From Oscarella lobularis (taxonomy: Eukaryota > Porifera > Homoscleromorpha > Homosclerophorida > Oscarellidae), in the NCBI RefSeq assembly GCF_947507565.1, contig NC_089177.1, positions 2,294,001 through 2,358,000 on the forward strand: DNA of 64,000 nucleotides, given 5' to 3'. A program made the translations under genes and the position numbers. The notes beneath the pieces were generated by a model that saw nothing but the letters and a program-made list of their open reading frames with translations, made no database searches and had not been told where the DNA came from. Positions 21,337-33,069 of the stretch are shown here, in pieces (position 1 is the first letter of the stretch; the number at the start of each line of letters is the position of its first letter).

Positions 21337-22946
21337 CTATTTCTCCCGTACAGTCCGGTTGTGAATCGAGTCAAAAACGACGATGCCATCGCTGTCGCTG
21401 TCGTTGGCGTGATTCATGTTCATCAACTGAATTGTGTCTTCGGTTCTTTTGCTTCGTTTCTTTCTGCCCAAGTGCTTCAGTGCTCCATTGCCACCACCTT
21501 TTTTTCCTTCTGCAAAACAATGCACAAATGAAGTACGTGGAAATAACGACGTTCCGCTGACCGTCGACAGTTTGACTTTTGAGTACCACGTGAAATGCAA
21601 TTCCAAGCAAGCAGATCACCCCTCCGCCAATATTCAGTGCACTATAGCTCACGCCCTCTGCCTTTATGTCTGTCAACATTATGATTATTTCCTGAAGAAA
21701 AAAATAGTGTGGTCTGAATAGAGAAAAGACTCGACACACCTTAAATATTCCTGATACGGAAAGAGCTATGCTGGACGTATGAGACAACAGAAGATACTCC
21801 GAGAATGCCAGTCCAAATGCGAGAAGTGCTCCAAGGAGAAGGAGGAGGGAGGGAAGAGCGGCTCCAGTCATGGGAGTTGCGCCAAGAAAATGATACGATA
21901 AACTGACATGGGTACCTTCACAGAGAGATTATGTTACAGTACTGATGGATGCTGTGAGATAATATAACCTTCCAGTGCAACTGCAATAGGCAGCAGAGTG
22001 AGAATCATTACAGGTTGAAGGTGGTATATTACATCAATAGGATTCGTCAATTCTAAACAGGAGTATGAGAAAATCACATAATCAAATATGACTTCACTTG
22101 CTTAATTTGTTTGACTGAGTTAGAATTTGAGCTAAATTCCAGCGAATTCCACCAATTACGGAAGCAATGAGAACCTAATTGACACATAAAAATAATGACA
22201 ACCAAGGTCAAGCTATGTCCATTATACCAAAACAAAGCCAGTGCCATCGAATTGCGTCGATCGAAAAGTAAACATAACCAAACCAATTGATATGCAAAGG
22301 ATGACAGCAATCTGCAATAATCTCTACACACAGACAGCACGTGTACCGTATAGCACAAGTTCGTCCCATAAATTCATACAGGTTTTTCCAGACGAAAGGC
22401 AACAGCAAATATCAATATAAATATGATTGCAGAAGATTTGGTCATGCTATATCTAAAGAGTGCAAGCGTAAAGATCCCTCTCTTCGCTTCTAATACCGCA
22501 CGGGTCACTCACAAAGCTGTTGTTATAAATTCGAGGCCCCAATTGGAAATTCCTATGTCCAGAGCTGACATGATAGCTGGAGAGATAAAAATTAGAGCGT
22601 CGCCTTTTCTGTTCTGCTTTTCAGCTTGCCTGTTGGTACAACGCTGACTGCGTACGTGAACCAAGGAAGCAAGACGGGCTGCGTTTCTCGCGAGCACTTG
22701 CAGCACCATCGAATCGACCAAGCGAGAACGAATTTCAATACGAGATGAACGATTGTCATGAACAGTGGTATTCCGTACGTCTGGATCGTGCAGTAGGCAG
22801 TGGAAACGCAAATTTTTTAGTCTCTGGCGTACCTTCGACATCCATCGGTTATAGAAGGTGAGAGTAATCGAAAAGACGTAATAAATTAGAATGAGACCGA
22901 GTGTTTTCACCCCAAGAACGAGGCACTGTGAAGAAACAACGGACAT
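21337..22946 (-). CDS. SLC35C2: SLC35C2-like nucleotide-sugar/triose-phosphate transporter family
   Basis: Multi-pass Golgi-type transporter of the drug/metabolite transporter superfamily. Human SLC35C2 modulates GDP-fucose handling and Notch fucosylation. The start at 22946 gives MSVVSSQCLVLGVKTLGLIL, then YYVFSITLTFYNRWMSK, the family's first TM hairpin. Later exons carry further TM segments, ending with LLLLLGALLAFGLAFSEYLLL, SHTSSIALSVSGIFK and ICLLGIAFHVVLKSQTVD. The last exon, after acceptor ttgttttgcag, adds a hydrophilic tail with DSDSDGIVVFD and ends VREK. Introns near 22050-22700 were not all fixed. Divergent from the tRNA gene 73 bp away. Confidence 0.85.
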
Positions 22947-23019
22947 CGCACATCCGGGATGCAAGGATGATTTTTCGTTGTCATTTTTATTGACCCTTCG
23001 AGCAGATTTTCTCGCTGCA

Positions 23020-23101
23020 GCAGCGATGTCCGAGTGGTTAAGGAGTTCGACTTGAAATCGAATGGGGTCTCCCCGCGCAGGTTCGAATCCTGCTCGCTGC
23101 G
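23020..23101 (+). tRNA. tRNA-Ser (UGA)
   Basis: Acceptor stem GCAGCGA pairs with TCGCTGC, with discriminator G. The anticodon arm TTCGACTTGAAATCGAA has anticodon TGA. A long variable arm (GGGGTCTCCCC region) is typical of type II tRNA-Ser, and the T arm GCAGGTTCGAATCCTGC is intact. No intron. A T-rich Pol III terminator follows directly (about 23105). Class II length of 82 nt fits serine. Confidence 0.96.
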
Positions 23102-23258
23102 CATTTTTTTCTTTCATTTTTTCTTTCTTCTACTTTTCATTAGCGGTACAACTGAGTACCAACTGCAAAAGCAACAGAAAACAAAGAACAAAAAAATAAC
23201 TTTCACGCTTAGCGCGCTTTCCTGGACGAACGCGTGGACAATGGACTCTTTTCTCGGC

Positions 23259-24543
23259 CTATTTAAGCGTCTGTCTTTGACACAGGGGTGCTCCGTTACT
23301 TTCTAGAGTATCCATAATCTCTAGACTCAGGCCTATCTGCGTTTCTTTCAAGTTGTCGTGGCGTTTTTCGGCTGAACCTCGGTTGCTTTTGTTTCTTCGC
23401 ATCTTCCATATGAAGCATATCATCACAATGAAGACAATCGGTAATCCAAACTTCAGAAAATCTGCCCAGTGCAAGTGGCTGACGTTCTGTGTTGGAAAGG
23501 TTGGAAACGGCTCTGTGCCAACAACAACGACGCGATAAAAAACCGTCGTCTCATTTGAGATTTTGCAAACGTAGGTCCCCGCATCCGTCTCGTTCACATT
23601 CCTGATGGAATACCTCAGATCTTCTTTCCCAGGCAAAGGAAAGAGGAAGCTCGCACGCAGCTCTTCACTTCTTATATTCCAGATCAGCATCGATGGAGCG
23701 TTAGTTTTTCCGCAATCTAAACTGACGTTCTGTCCGACGTGAACTTGAACGGATGTCTCGTTCTGGCCTGGAATCCACCATGCTGGCCTGACCGTCAGTT
23801 CAAACGTGGACACGGCGTGCTCCCCGTCTTGACAAGAATAGAAGCCAGAATCGTGCGGAGTTACACTTTGCAAGTGAAGTGTCGCTTCGGGCCAGTGCTT
23901 CGTGGAATTGACTTTGAGCCAAGCCACTCCCTGCTCGGCTATGGGGCAGTCAACTTCGACGTCATCTCCTATTTCGGCTATTATTGGTCCTTCAGTCTTG
24001 CTGGTAAGCTCTGCGGGGATAAAAAATGCGCATATAATATAAGTATTGTACGAACGAGATTTTTCTGACAAACCGTTTATAACGGATCTGGCCTCGAAAA
24101 TGGGTCCGGGTCCGCCCTCGTTTGCTTTGCACCTGCACACGGACGTTCCCACGAGCGGCGAGTGGTAGGAGATTCGAGTTGTGCATGTGCTCTTCTCCTT
24201 TTGTTCGCTTATGTATTTCCCTTCGATTTCTCGAAGGAACTCTTCGCCTTCGTTTGACCATTGAAACCACGTAGTGAAGTCGCTGCAGTTCTTTCCACGT
24301 GGTGGAGTTATTGTACAGCAAAGCGTCGTTGCGTCGCCGTGTTTTTGGATTTTTATATTGAGTTTGGGAGGGTGAATGGAAACTACGAATTCTCCATGTG
24401 ATAGACTGTATATATGGGGACCTGGTTATGTACTACCTATTGGTCCAGAGACGATAGCTACTAGTAAAGCTAAAACGGCCGTCCTACACACACAATTTTC
24501 TGTTAATAGCGGGAAACGAAGAGGTAGTTTGAGACCTGTTCAT
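23259..24543 (-). CDS. Ig-domain membrane protein IgR-1 (pair 1, minus member)
   Basis: Type I membrane protein. A tiny first exon (ATGAACAG, from 24543) splices to the rest of a signal peptide, MNRTAVLALLVAIVSG. Three Ig-like domains follow. D1 ends VGTSVCRCKANEGG; D2 has EVDCPIAEQGVAWLK and the DSGFYSC strand-F motif; D3 has VSLDCGKTNAP and ETDAGTYVC. One TM helix, FGLPIVFIVMICFIW, then a 48-residue tail without any tyrosine. Starts 416 bp from the divergent secreted Ig/FN3 gene IgFN-1. An adhesion or recognition receptor is inferred. I do not recognise a named family. Confidence 0.82.
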
Positions 24544-24959
24544 GGTGAAGCAACGCTGCCTGACGTAATGTATTTGGATATGAGGCAACGAATGTCCTAT
24601 GTTACGCAACGACTGACAGTTGATTTTAAGTTACACTTCCGCTTAGTGTGAAATTGCTGTAGGGAATTGTGACGTCACCAAACCGGAAATCTAACGGAAT
24701 TAGATGTAATTTGATTATTATTAATTAAGCAATTGTAGCTACTGTAGTGGTCTTCGCTGAGTCCTTTCAGTCTTGGCTATTAAGTTCTGAAGGAAGGGGA
24801 GGGAGTTCACTTTCGAAGTAAACAGTTCAGAGAGTGCAACCATTCCCCCGCTTGCTCCCACTGACTCCCTCACTCCCCAAGACACAGAAACGAACGTTAT
24901 TTTTGCACTAGATCGGGCTTCTACAAGTACGGCTTATCTTTTTCTCTTTTATAGGCACC
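24544..24959. promoter_or_regulatory. Bidirectional promoter region of pair 1
   Basis: 416 bp between the IgR-1 and IgFN-1 start codons, which must serve both. It contains a perfect CRE palindrome TGACGTCA (24670-24677) and, 4 bp on, an ETS-like ACCGGAAAT (24682-24690), a combination often seen in bidirectional promoters. No TATA box noted. Binding is inferred only. Confidence 0.5.
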
Positions 24960-27430
24960 ATGAATGCTCCTGTACAGTTTGGGCGTTTGCTGGCCTTGTT
25001 CTTCTGCACCGTCGTGGAAATTTCTGCTGTTCAAGGTCAAGGTAAGAGATCGAGCTCCCAAACAATAGTATTGTTGATAATGTACGCCGTCTGATCGTTA
25101 TCATGCGCATTGTATAGCTACGATCAGAGCTCCTTCTAAATTTGGCGCTTGTTATACGTAGGACAAGAGAGCCACCAGCTTGGCAAGCGATCTCCTTATG
25201 AGAAAATCGTGCAGGAAGGCCAACCGTTTCGCCTGCTCTGCATCCATCGAGACATCTCGGGATGGAAAAAGAATGGACGGCCAGTTCAAACCCAGAGCCG
25301 ATTGCAAATCATTCCCATGGGTCCATACAAAGCGCTGGACGTTTCGAAAGCCCAGCTCGGCGACAGCGGTCTCTACGAGTGCATAGCAACGGGCGGACGA
25401 ACGGCGTCCGCTTGGTCCGTTGACGTGTATCAAAAAGGTAAAATTTTCGTTCCCACTCTGTTTTTTTTCCGTCTCACCTCCGCATATTTCACTTTCGTTT
25501 GGGAATGTAGGCGTTCTTTCGATTGAAGGGATCGACGTGCGCAGCGGATCGGTCGAGGTGTACGCCGGACTTACGGTCGTGCTACGATGCGTTGGTAAGC
25601 TTTTCGCCATGCTCGCCTGGAGAGAGGGCAACGAGTACGTCGAGCATCGAGCTCGTCACGATCTCAGGCGCTCTCGAATCGATTCCGAAACGCGACTCGC
25701 CGTTCTTTCCATTCGAGACGTTCAACTCTCCGACGCGGGAAGATACGATTGCATAGGCTATCCCGAATTCCACGGTCCTTATTCTCGGGAATCGGTCGAC
25801 GTCAAGGTGCTTCGACCGGAGCCCATCCGATTTACCGTCACGCCGTCGAACGTGTCCGCCTACGAAGGAGAACGCGTTATTGTTTATTGTAGCGCCGCTG
25901 GAAGGCCATCGCCTTCGGTCCATTGGGCTAGGGAAACGAAGACTGGTGTGAGAGTTTCCTTTGCGAAGATAGCGACACCAGATGGACGGCTCGTTTTTCC
26001 TTCTCTATCTAAAGAGAACGAAGGAATTTATCAATGTGTGGCGGAGAATGCTCTCGGAAAGATGTCCTTGCGAATTCGAGTTTCCATTCGAGTTGCAGGT
26101 ACCGTGCATGACACTACTAGTAGTGAGCGTCCCACAGAGGCTGAACCTTTTCACTCCAGACGTTCACAATATGGACGTTCTTCTTACCCACTCGCCTCAG
26201 TCCGTTCTTATGACCTGTAACGTAAGTCGAACGTTTTCCGTGGCCTGGCTCAAAGACGGCAAAATGATTCGCGACTGCAATGACAGTCGCCTGCACTTTC
26301 CTGCCTTCGACTTCGGTTCGGCTTTGGTGATTCAAGCCATTGGCTATGCAGACAAGGGCCTCTACGAAGCTCGTGCTCGTGTCGACGGAAAGCTGGTTTA
26401 CAAGTACTCCGTATTTCTTAATATCAGAGGTAAATTTCTGATTTTTTGACGTGTGATTTTGCAGCATTTCTTTCTCCCTTCACTGAAGGTGTTCCTACTC
26501 CTCCAAGAAACGTTAGTGTAACGTTCAAGTGCAGCACCACTCTAAGATCTACTCTGTTGTCTGTTTCTTGGCTGCCTCCTGTATTTCGCGGCGAAGACGA
26601 CGAAGAAAACCTCCTCTATTCTATTGTAGTTACGACTATTGAAATACGACATCTGAAAATCACACGTCGATATAAAGTGGAGTCGAATGCAACGGTAGCT
26701 GAACTAAAACTAGAGGCAAGGTGCACGAGTTGCACAGCAATCCACTTCATTGAAGTCTACGCTGTCAATTCTATTGGAAGAAGCAACGCAGCTCTGCCAG
26801 TAGCAACGGCCAGTGAAAGTTCAAGTAATTTAATTGGCCTACTCTATGTCTGTCAATTTTTTATTCATTAGCTCTGCTAAAACGAAATTGTAACCGAACT
26901 ATTTCATCGATCCCTGTACTGAAATCTTACCCAGGATTTCAAATGAAGCTCAAAGTGGCAGATCGGTCTTGTTTGAAGGTTTGTCTCGTATAGCATTTAG
27001 TGTCTTCTCCCTCCTAAGATCGTTTTAGTCTGGTCAAACTCACTTTGTTGACGCACTGCAAAGTGCTATTTATGACTATGCAAAGGCGGCGTCTGAAATT
27101 GCCTATCGCGCCCAGCTGGTTTTTGAAATAGTTTCAAATGAGTTCCTGAATCAGTTTATTATTTACTCTGTTCCTGGCCGGTTGGACGTTGACGAATCCA
27201 TAGCCCTAATAAAAGCCCTTGAACGTCCTTTGAGGTTTGATTCCGGTAGCGGACACGCTTTCAAAGCGAAGGATCTTCAAGAGTGCAAATTTAAAGTTCA
27301 CGATTGCAACGTTTTTTATGCCAAGGGAATAAGTCGCCACAGGGATTGTCAGATAGGAGGACGGAAGAATAGGGGTTGCAACGTCTCAAGCTTCGTCTAC
27401 CAAGTGAAGAAATTCTGTGAGCTTCTATAG
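24960..27430 (+). CDS. Secreted Ig4-FN3 protein IgFN-1 (pair 1, plus member)
   Basis: Signal peptide MNAPVQFGRLLALFFCTVVE in exon 1 (24960-25041, phase 1). Then Ig1 (LLCIHRDISGWKKNG, GDSGLYECIA), Ig2 (VLRCVGKLFAMLAW, SDAGRYDCIG) and Ig3 (VIVYCSAAGRPSPSVHW, NEGIYQCVAENA), the last two in one exon. Ig4 (LMTCNVSRTFSVAWLKDG) is less regular and lacks the second Cys (DKGLYEARA). An FN3-like domain follows (PPRNVSVTF, LSVSWLPP, FIEVYAVNSIGRS). The C-terminal module starts SYPGFQMKLKVADRSC and ends CKFKVHDCNVFYAKGI..DC. No TM segment, so it should be secreted. One of four paralogues in this cluster. Ends 121 bp from the convergent IgR-2 gene. Confidence 0.82.
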
Positions 27431-27551
27431 CCTGCACCTACAGCTTGAAAGATAGGTTAGCATGACTTGCAAAAAGCATCCGCTTCTTTTAACACAGCCA
27501 TAGACAAGCAAGCACACAGTCACTGATTCTTATTCTAAAATGCTTTAAATG

Positions 27552-28662
27552 TTAGATTTCAGTTTCCATGCTTGCCTGGCGTTCGTTCATATCATTCATC
27601 ATATCTGCGACTTCTACTTGATGAGGACAACTGCATGTCTGTTCGCCATGTCTGGAGCCTTTCGACTCACGTCTACGACGTTTCCGCTTCGCTATTGCTA
27701 TCGCTACCAATACCACACCACCTACCACACCACCACCACCCACCACACCTACCACTGTGGCAGTTCTGTGGTTACTTTCTGGTGATTCAGAGGCAGCAGT
27801 AACCGTGGAATTCGTGGTAGTGATTTGCGTTTTGTCTTCTAAATACCACTTCCACTACCACTACTATCAACAGCAGGAAATGTACCTTCCACCAATTGAC
27901 CACTTGTAGTTGGCGAATCTGTGCTATTTGGTGTTTCGTGCTCTGAAAATACCTAATTAATATTTTTACAGCACGTAATAACGTTGTACCGGATATGTGA
28001 AGTCTGACGATGTTTGGACTTCTTTGTGATGCCCAACAGGTGTAGTCGCCAGAATCATTTGGCCGTGCGTTATTTATCAGCCATGTGACGTTTGGGATCA
28101 GATGTCCCGTTGGCATCTGCCACACGATGTTATCCTGCTGCGATGACTCAGGACAGGACAACGAAATTGACTCTCCACTTTGTCCTTCTCTAAGTGTGAG
28201 ACTTGGCATTGCTAGAAATGATGTCAATAATTACTCAACTTGAATTAGGATACGCCAGTTTTGCTTACAAATGTAAAATTGTGCAAACAGCGTCGTATTT
28301 GTGACGGCACAAGCGTATAGGCCAATATAATTGAACGTTTCTGGCAAGAATGTAATTCCCAAGGAAGATTTGCACGGTCCGTCCGACACAATGCTGTACT
28401 GAGAACTATCCTCTCCGATGACGATGGCCGCCTTGTCTTTTTTCTCAAATGTCCAAATAAAGCCACTGCAATTGTAGCTTGCTGAAGAAACGCTACAGGT
28501 GAGAAAGATAAGATTTGGATGATGTCTTTCTTCCTTTTTAATGTACGCTAACAAAAGAAAGCCGTGAGGCTACATACAATAAAGCGACATTTAGAGACTA
28601 CCTGTAGCGCATGGGAAACAGCATAGCAGAAGTATACAAGCCATTCTTGAAAGTATTGGCAT
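27552..28662 (-). CDS. Ig-domain membrane protein IgR-2 (pair 2, minus member)
   Basis: Signal peptide MPILSRMACILLLCCFPCAT starts at 28662. Two Ig-like domains follow: D1 (LTCSVSSASYNCSGFIWTF, YIGLYACAVTN) and D2 (ISLSCPESSQQDNIVW, NDSGDYTCWAS). A Ser/Thr-rich stalk is built from two small exons (TPNSTDSPTTSG and TTTNSTVTAASESPE), then a Gly/Val TM helix VVGGVVLVAIAIA and a basic tail KRKRRRRE... ending METEI. The tail has no tyrosine, and ETEI fits a class I PDZ ligand. Starts 605 bp from divergent IgFN-2. Confidence 0.8.
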
Positions 28663-29267
28663 TGTGGTTGATTCAGACGCCTAAAAATAAGATACATTGA
28701 CCTTTCCACTGGCCTAGCCTTAAAGAGGTTGCTCGAAAACGGGCCAAAGAAGAGAAAAGCAACGTTCTGTCAAACCCGGATACAGTTCGGGCCACGTGTG
28801 CAATGTACTGAATAAATCTCCTAAAGCACCATACCACGCTACAGAGAGCTGTCGCCGGACGACAAAACGTTTAGACTCGGCGGGGTCCGTGCTCGGAGAG
28901 AGAGAAAGATGACTACCCCTGATTGCATGCATACCTAATTAGCTGTCGACGGTGTGGCGCTTTTCCCTCCTGTCTGTGTTTAGAAAAGCCGGCTTTTTGA
29001 GCGTTTAGCTGCTGCCTAGTGCTAGTATACAGCAAGAAACAGCTGGCGCCGGCGCTGATTCGCGATATCAATTTGAAGGCGGACTTGAACTAACAACGTT
29101 ATCTAATCTGTCCATACAGATGAGGAGGTCACACTTTGGTATACGCCTTTGTAGTGTTGAGAATTGCATGTTCTTTACGAAAGCTGACAGCCTATACTAT
29201 TACTAGTCCAACATTTCTACTCTGGCTTTCTGATTCTCAAAAACGCTTGGAGCTCATTAATTCCGAA
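28663..29267. promoter_or_regulatory. Bidirectional promoter region of pair 2
   Basis: 605 bp between the IgR-2 and IgFN-2 start codons. It includes a TAATTA site near 28937 (cctaattagc). No gene or TATA box seen. The duplicate lies at 38474-39078. Confidence 0.45.
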
Positions 29268-30451
29268 ATGCAAGGGTTTCTTTTTCGAATTCTGTTATTT
29301 TGGACTGTCAGTAAGAATCTATTGCTTGCTTGGTATGAGAAGCGAATCTTTTCACGTAAGCATGACCGACAGAAAATGCTGAGACAGAAGTTGCAGCAGT
29401 AGTAGTCTAGTAGGAATGCTGCATGACTTTGAAGTACTACAGTGGGCATGCAATCGTAGTTTTTCTTTATTTCTAGTTAAAGCCAATGACTGCAATCAGC
29501 AAAGAGCGTTTTCAGGGGTTGTCGACGTGGTCGAAGGCGACTCGTTCACCTTGTGCTGTGACGTCAACCGACCTGCGAACTGGACGAAAAACGGCGTAGA
29601 CGTGATGGCGCTCGAATTGAACGACAATGACAGCAACAGATTCAAAATCGAGGAAAACTCACTCGGAATTCGAACTCATCTGAGCGTGAGTCGAGCAATG
29701 TACGAGCAAGACAACGAGGTGGCATATCAGTGTGTGGCAACGTCACCGTCCGGTGACGCAGTCGTGGCAGAGCGAAAAGTGAGAGTACGTCGAAAAGGTG
29801 AATTATGTTGAGCCATAATTTTACATTAGTGCTTTCTAAATAAATATTTGCCTAATTTATTTATGCAGCCGAGGTCTCTTTTCATGGGCCACGTAGTTTG
29901 GTTGTCGAGGCCACCGTTGGCGACAACGTCGCTCTGAACTGCTCAGGTCGTCATCTGTTTTTCATCAAATGGTTCAAAGACGGACTCTTTGCCGGCGGTG
30001 CGTCGAGGTATCGCGTGAGCTCTTGGCGGCAACATTCTCATGCGATCAGAGGAACCGTTCTCTATATAACATCTGTTCAAATTCTGGACGGAGGACGATA
30101 TGAATGCCGCGGCTATCCGCAGTGGGGAACACTTCACCGAGTCGTAACCGTAACGCTCGAAGTGTTTCCGACTGAACCTCCTCGCTTCCTTGAAGAGCCG
30201 CGGAGCGTGCTGGCTCATCTCAACACGACTGTATCTCTCCGCTGTAGTGTTGTTGGTCGTCCCAGACCTCGCCTGTATTGGATACGAGAGGGTAAAGTGG
30301 GGGGCTATCGAGAGAGATTGAGTGGTCACGTCGATGTTGTTACTATTCGGTCTTTGAGTCATGAAGACGAAGGTGCATACTATTGCGTGGCTGAGAATTC
30401 CGTTGCATCCGTCCCTTCATCTCCTGCAGTTATTTCTATTATAGTCCCAGG
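29268..30451 (+). CDS. IgFN-2, first copy, cut by the assembly gap
   Basis: Same sequence as 39079-40262. Signal peptide MQGFLFRILLFWTV, Ig1 (FTLCCDVNRPANWTKNG) and the Ig2-Ig3 exon, truncated at the last base before the N run. The complete gene is read in the second copy. This is not a real partial gene. Confidence 0.85.
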
Positions 30452-30651
30452 NNNNNNNNNNNNNNNNNNNNNNNNNNNNNNNNNNNNNNNNNNNNNNNNN
30501 NNNNNNNNNNNNNNNNNNNNNNNNNNNNNNNNNNNNNNNNNNNNNNNNNNNNNNNNNNNNNNNNNNNNNNNNNNNNNNNNNNNNNNNNNNNNNNNNNNNN
30601 NNNNNNNNNNNNNNNNNNNNNNNNNNNNNNNNNNNNNNNNNNNNNNNNNNN
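30452..30651. other. 200-N scaffold gap
   Basis: Exactly 200 N, a fixed-size placeholder as used by Hi-C scaffolders. It carries no information on true distance. Given the flanking overlap its true length is probably negative (contigs overlap by 9611 bp). Confidence 0.98.
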
Positions 30652-30758
30652 TGCCGGGTATGGAGTCCCAGTTTCGTTCCTTGATGATCCAGCGACCGTA
30701 CATCGACAGTGTCAATCATCTCATTGATTTAGCGCTCGAAGGCTCTTCTGGCCCGTAG
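30652..30758 (+). pseudogene. 3' fragment of the KH/NYN gene (artefact copy)
   Basis: Encodes only the last 35 residues ([10 protein letters not shown]...) and stop of the gene at 18349-20947. It exists here because the right contig begins inside that exon. An in-frame read-through from IgFN-2 across the N run is meaningless. Confidence 0.9.
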
Positions 30759-31147
30759 AGAGAGCGATACTACACCCTTACGTTTTTAAAAGAATGGGAA
30801 GAATTGTCGTCTGGTCGTCTTCTCGTTGATCAAGTTGTGTAGATGTGATTACATCATGGATAGTACATGTACTGGTAGAGGGATTCGTAGTTATGTAGTA
30901 GGCATTTCTCTTATGTTGCTGTTCCTGGGTTTTTCTCAGGCTACTCTCATTAGCACCTACTGTGTAGGTTTATCCGTAAGCACACATAGTCAGCGCTCCT
31001 TTCCCTTTGAGACTCTCCCTTCAATGCTTTTTTAGCAAGTTTTGTTACCATTTTAGCAAGACTACTAATATGATTTTTAGTATTGCATAATATAGTAGCA
31101 AAAATACCTAAATTTTCGCTTCATTTCAACACCCGTATAATGAGCGG

Positions 31148-32757
31148 CTATTTCTCCCGTACAGTCCGGTTGTGAATCGAGTCAAAAACGACGATGCCAT
31201 CGCTGTCGCTGTCGTTGGCGTGATTCATGTTCATCAACTGAATTGTGTCTTCGGTTCTTTTGCTTCGTTTCTTTCTGCCCAAGTGCTTCAGTGCTCCATT
31301 GCCACCACCTTTTTTTCCTTCTGCAAAACAATGCACAAATGAAGTACGTGGAAATAACGACGTTCCGCTGACCGTCGACAGTTTGACTTTTGAGTACCAC
31401 GTGAAATGCAATTCCAAGCAAGCAGATCACCCCTCCGCCAATATTCAGTGCACTATAGCTCACGCCCTCTGCCTTTATGTCTGTCAACATTATGATTATT
31501 TCCTGAAGAAAAAAATAGTGTGGTCTGAATAGAGAAAAGACTCGACACACCTTAAATATTCCTGATACGGAAAGAGCTATGCTGGACGTATGAGACAACA
31601 GAAGATACTCCGAGAATGCCAGTCCAAATGCGAGAAGTGCTCCAAGGAGAAGGAGGAGGGAGGGAAGAGCGGCTCCAGTCATGGGAGTTGCGCCAAGAAA
31701 ATGATACGATAAACTGACATGGGTACCTTCACAGAGAGATTATGTTACAGTACTGATGGATGCTGTGAGATAATATAACCTTCCAGTGCAACTGCAATAG
31801 GCAGCAGAGTGAGAATCATTACAGGTTGAAGGTGGTATATTACATCAATAGGATTCGTCAATTCTAAACAGGAGTATGAGAAAATCACATAATCAAATAT
31901 GACTTCACTTGCTTAATTTGTTTGACTGAGTTAGAATTTGAGCTAAATTCCAGCGAATTCCACCAATTACGGAAGCAATGAGAACCTAATTGACACATAA
32001 AAATAATGACAACCAAGGTCAAGCTATGTCCATTATACCAAAACAAAGCCAGTGCCATCGAATTGCGTCGATCGAAAAGTAAACATAACCAAACCAATTG
32101 ATATGCAAAGGATGACAGCAATCTGCAATAATCTCTACACACAGACAGCACGTGTACCGTATAGCACAAGTTCGTCCCATAAATTCATACAGGTTTTTCC
32201 AGACGAAAGGCAACAGCAAATATCAATATAAATATGATTGCAGAAGATTTGGTCATGCTATATCTAAAGAGTGCAAGCGTAAAGATCCCTCTCTTCGCTT
32301 CTAATACCGCACGGGTCACTCACAAAGCTGTTGTTATAAATTCGAGGCCCCAATTGGAAATTCCTATGTCCAGAGCTGACATGATAGCTGGAGAGATAAA
32401 AATTAGAGCGTCGCCTTTTCTGTTCTGCTTTTCAGCTTGCCTGTTGGTACAACGCTGACTGCGTACGTGAACCAAGGAAGCAAGACGGGCTGCGTTTCTC
32501 GCGAGCACTTGCAGCACCATCGAATCGACCAAGCGAGAACGAATTTCAATACGAGATGAACGATTGTCATGAACAGTGGTATTCCGTACGTCTGGATCGT
32601 GCAGTAGGCAGTGGAAACGCAAATTTTTTAGTCTCTGGCGTACCTTCGACATCCATCGGTTATAGAAGGTGAGAGTAATCGAAAAGACGTAATAAATTAG
32701 AATGAGACCGAGTGTTTTCACCCCAAGAACGAGGCACTGTGAAGAAACAACGGACAT
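31148..32757 (-). CDS. SLC35C2: SLC35C2-like transporter, duplicate copy
   Basis: Identical to 21337-22946 (offset 9811), including the MSVVSSQC start and VREK end. Counted as an assembly duplicate; see the first copy for the annotation. Confidence 0.85.
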
Positions 32758-32830
32758 CGCACATCCGGGATGCAAGGATGATTTTTCGTTGTCATTTTTA
32801 TTGACCCTTCGAGCAGATTTTCTCGCTGCA

Positions 32831-32912
32831 GCAGCGATGTCCGAGTGGTTAAGGAGTTCGACTTGAAATCGAATGGGGTCTCCCCGCGCAGGTTCGAATC
32901 CTGCTCGCTGCG
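32831..32912 (+). tRNA. tRNA-Ser (UGA), duplicate copy
   Basis: Identical to the tRNA at 23020-23101. Assembly duplicate; one tRNA-Ser(UGA) gene should be counted. Confidence 0.95.
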
Positions 32913-33069
32913 CATTTTTTTCTTTCATTTTTTCTTTCTTCTACTTTTCATTAGCGGTACAACTGAGTACCAACTGCAAAAGCAACAGAAAACAAAGAAC
33001 AAAAAAATAACTTTCACGCTTAGCGCGCTTTCCTGGACGAACGCGTGGACAATGGACTCTTTTCTCGGC

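Larger units (their letters stand above)
20841..30451. repeat. First copy of a 9611-bp exact duplication (contig overlap)
   Basis: Identical, in all reading frames compared and wherever I checked bases, to 30652-40262 (offset 9811). It ends exactly at the N run. The left contig's suffix equals the right contig's prefix, the signature of two contigs that overlap but were scaffolded with a gap. Genes in this block are annotated here and again, at lower weight, in the second copy. Confidence 0.95.

Noticed and set aside
29898-30758. A long frame joining the Ig domains of IgFN-2 to the C-terminus of the KH/NYN protein
   Set aside because: It runs through 200 N and joins two contig ends that overlap elsewhere. 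The fusion is an artefact; IgFN-2 really continues after 40262.
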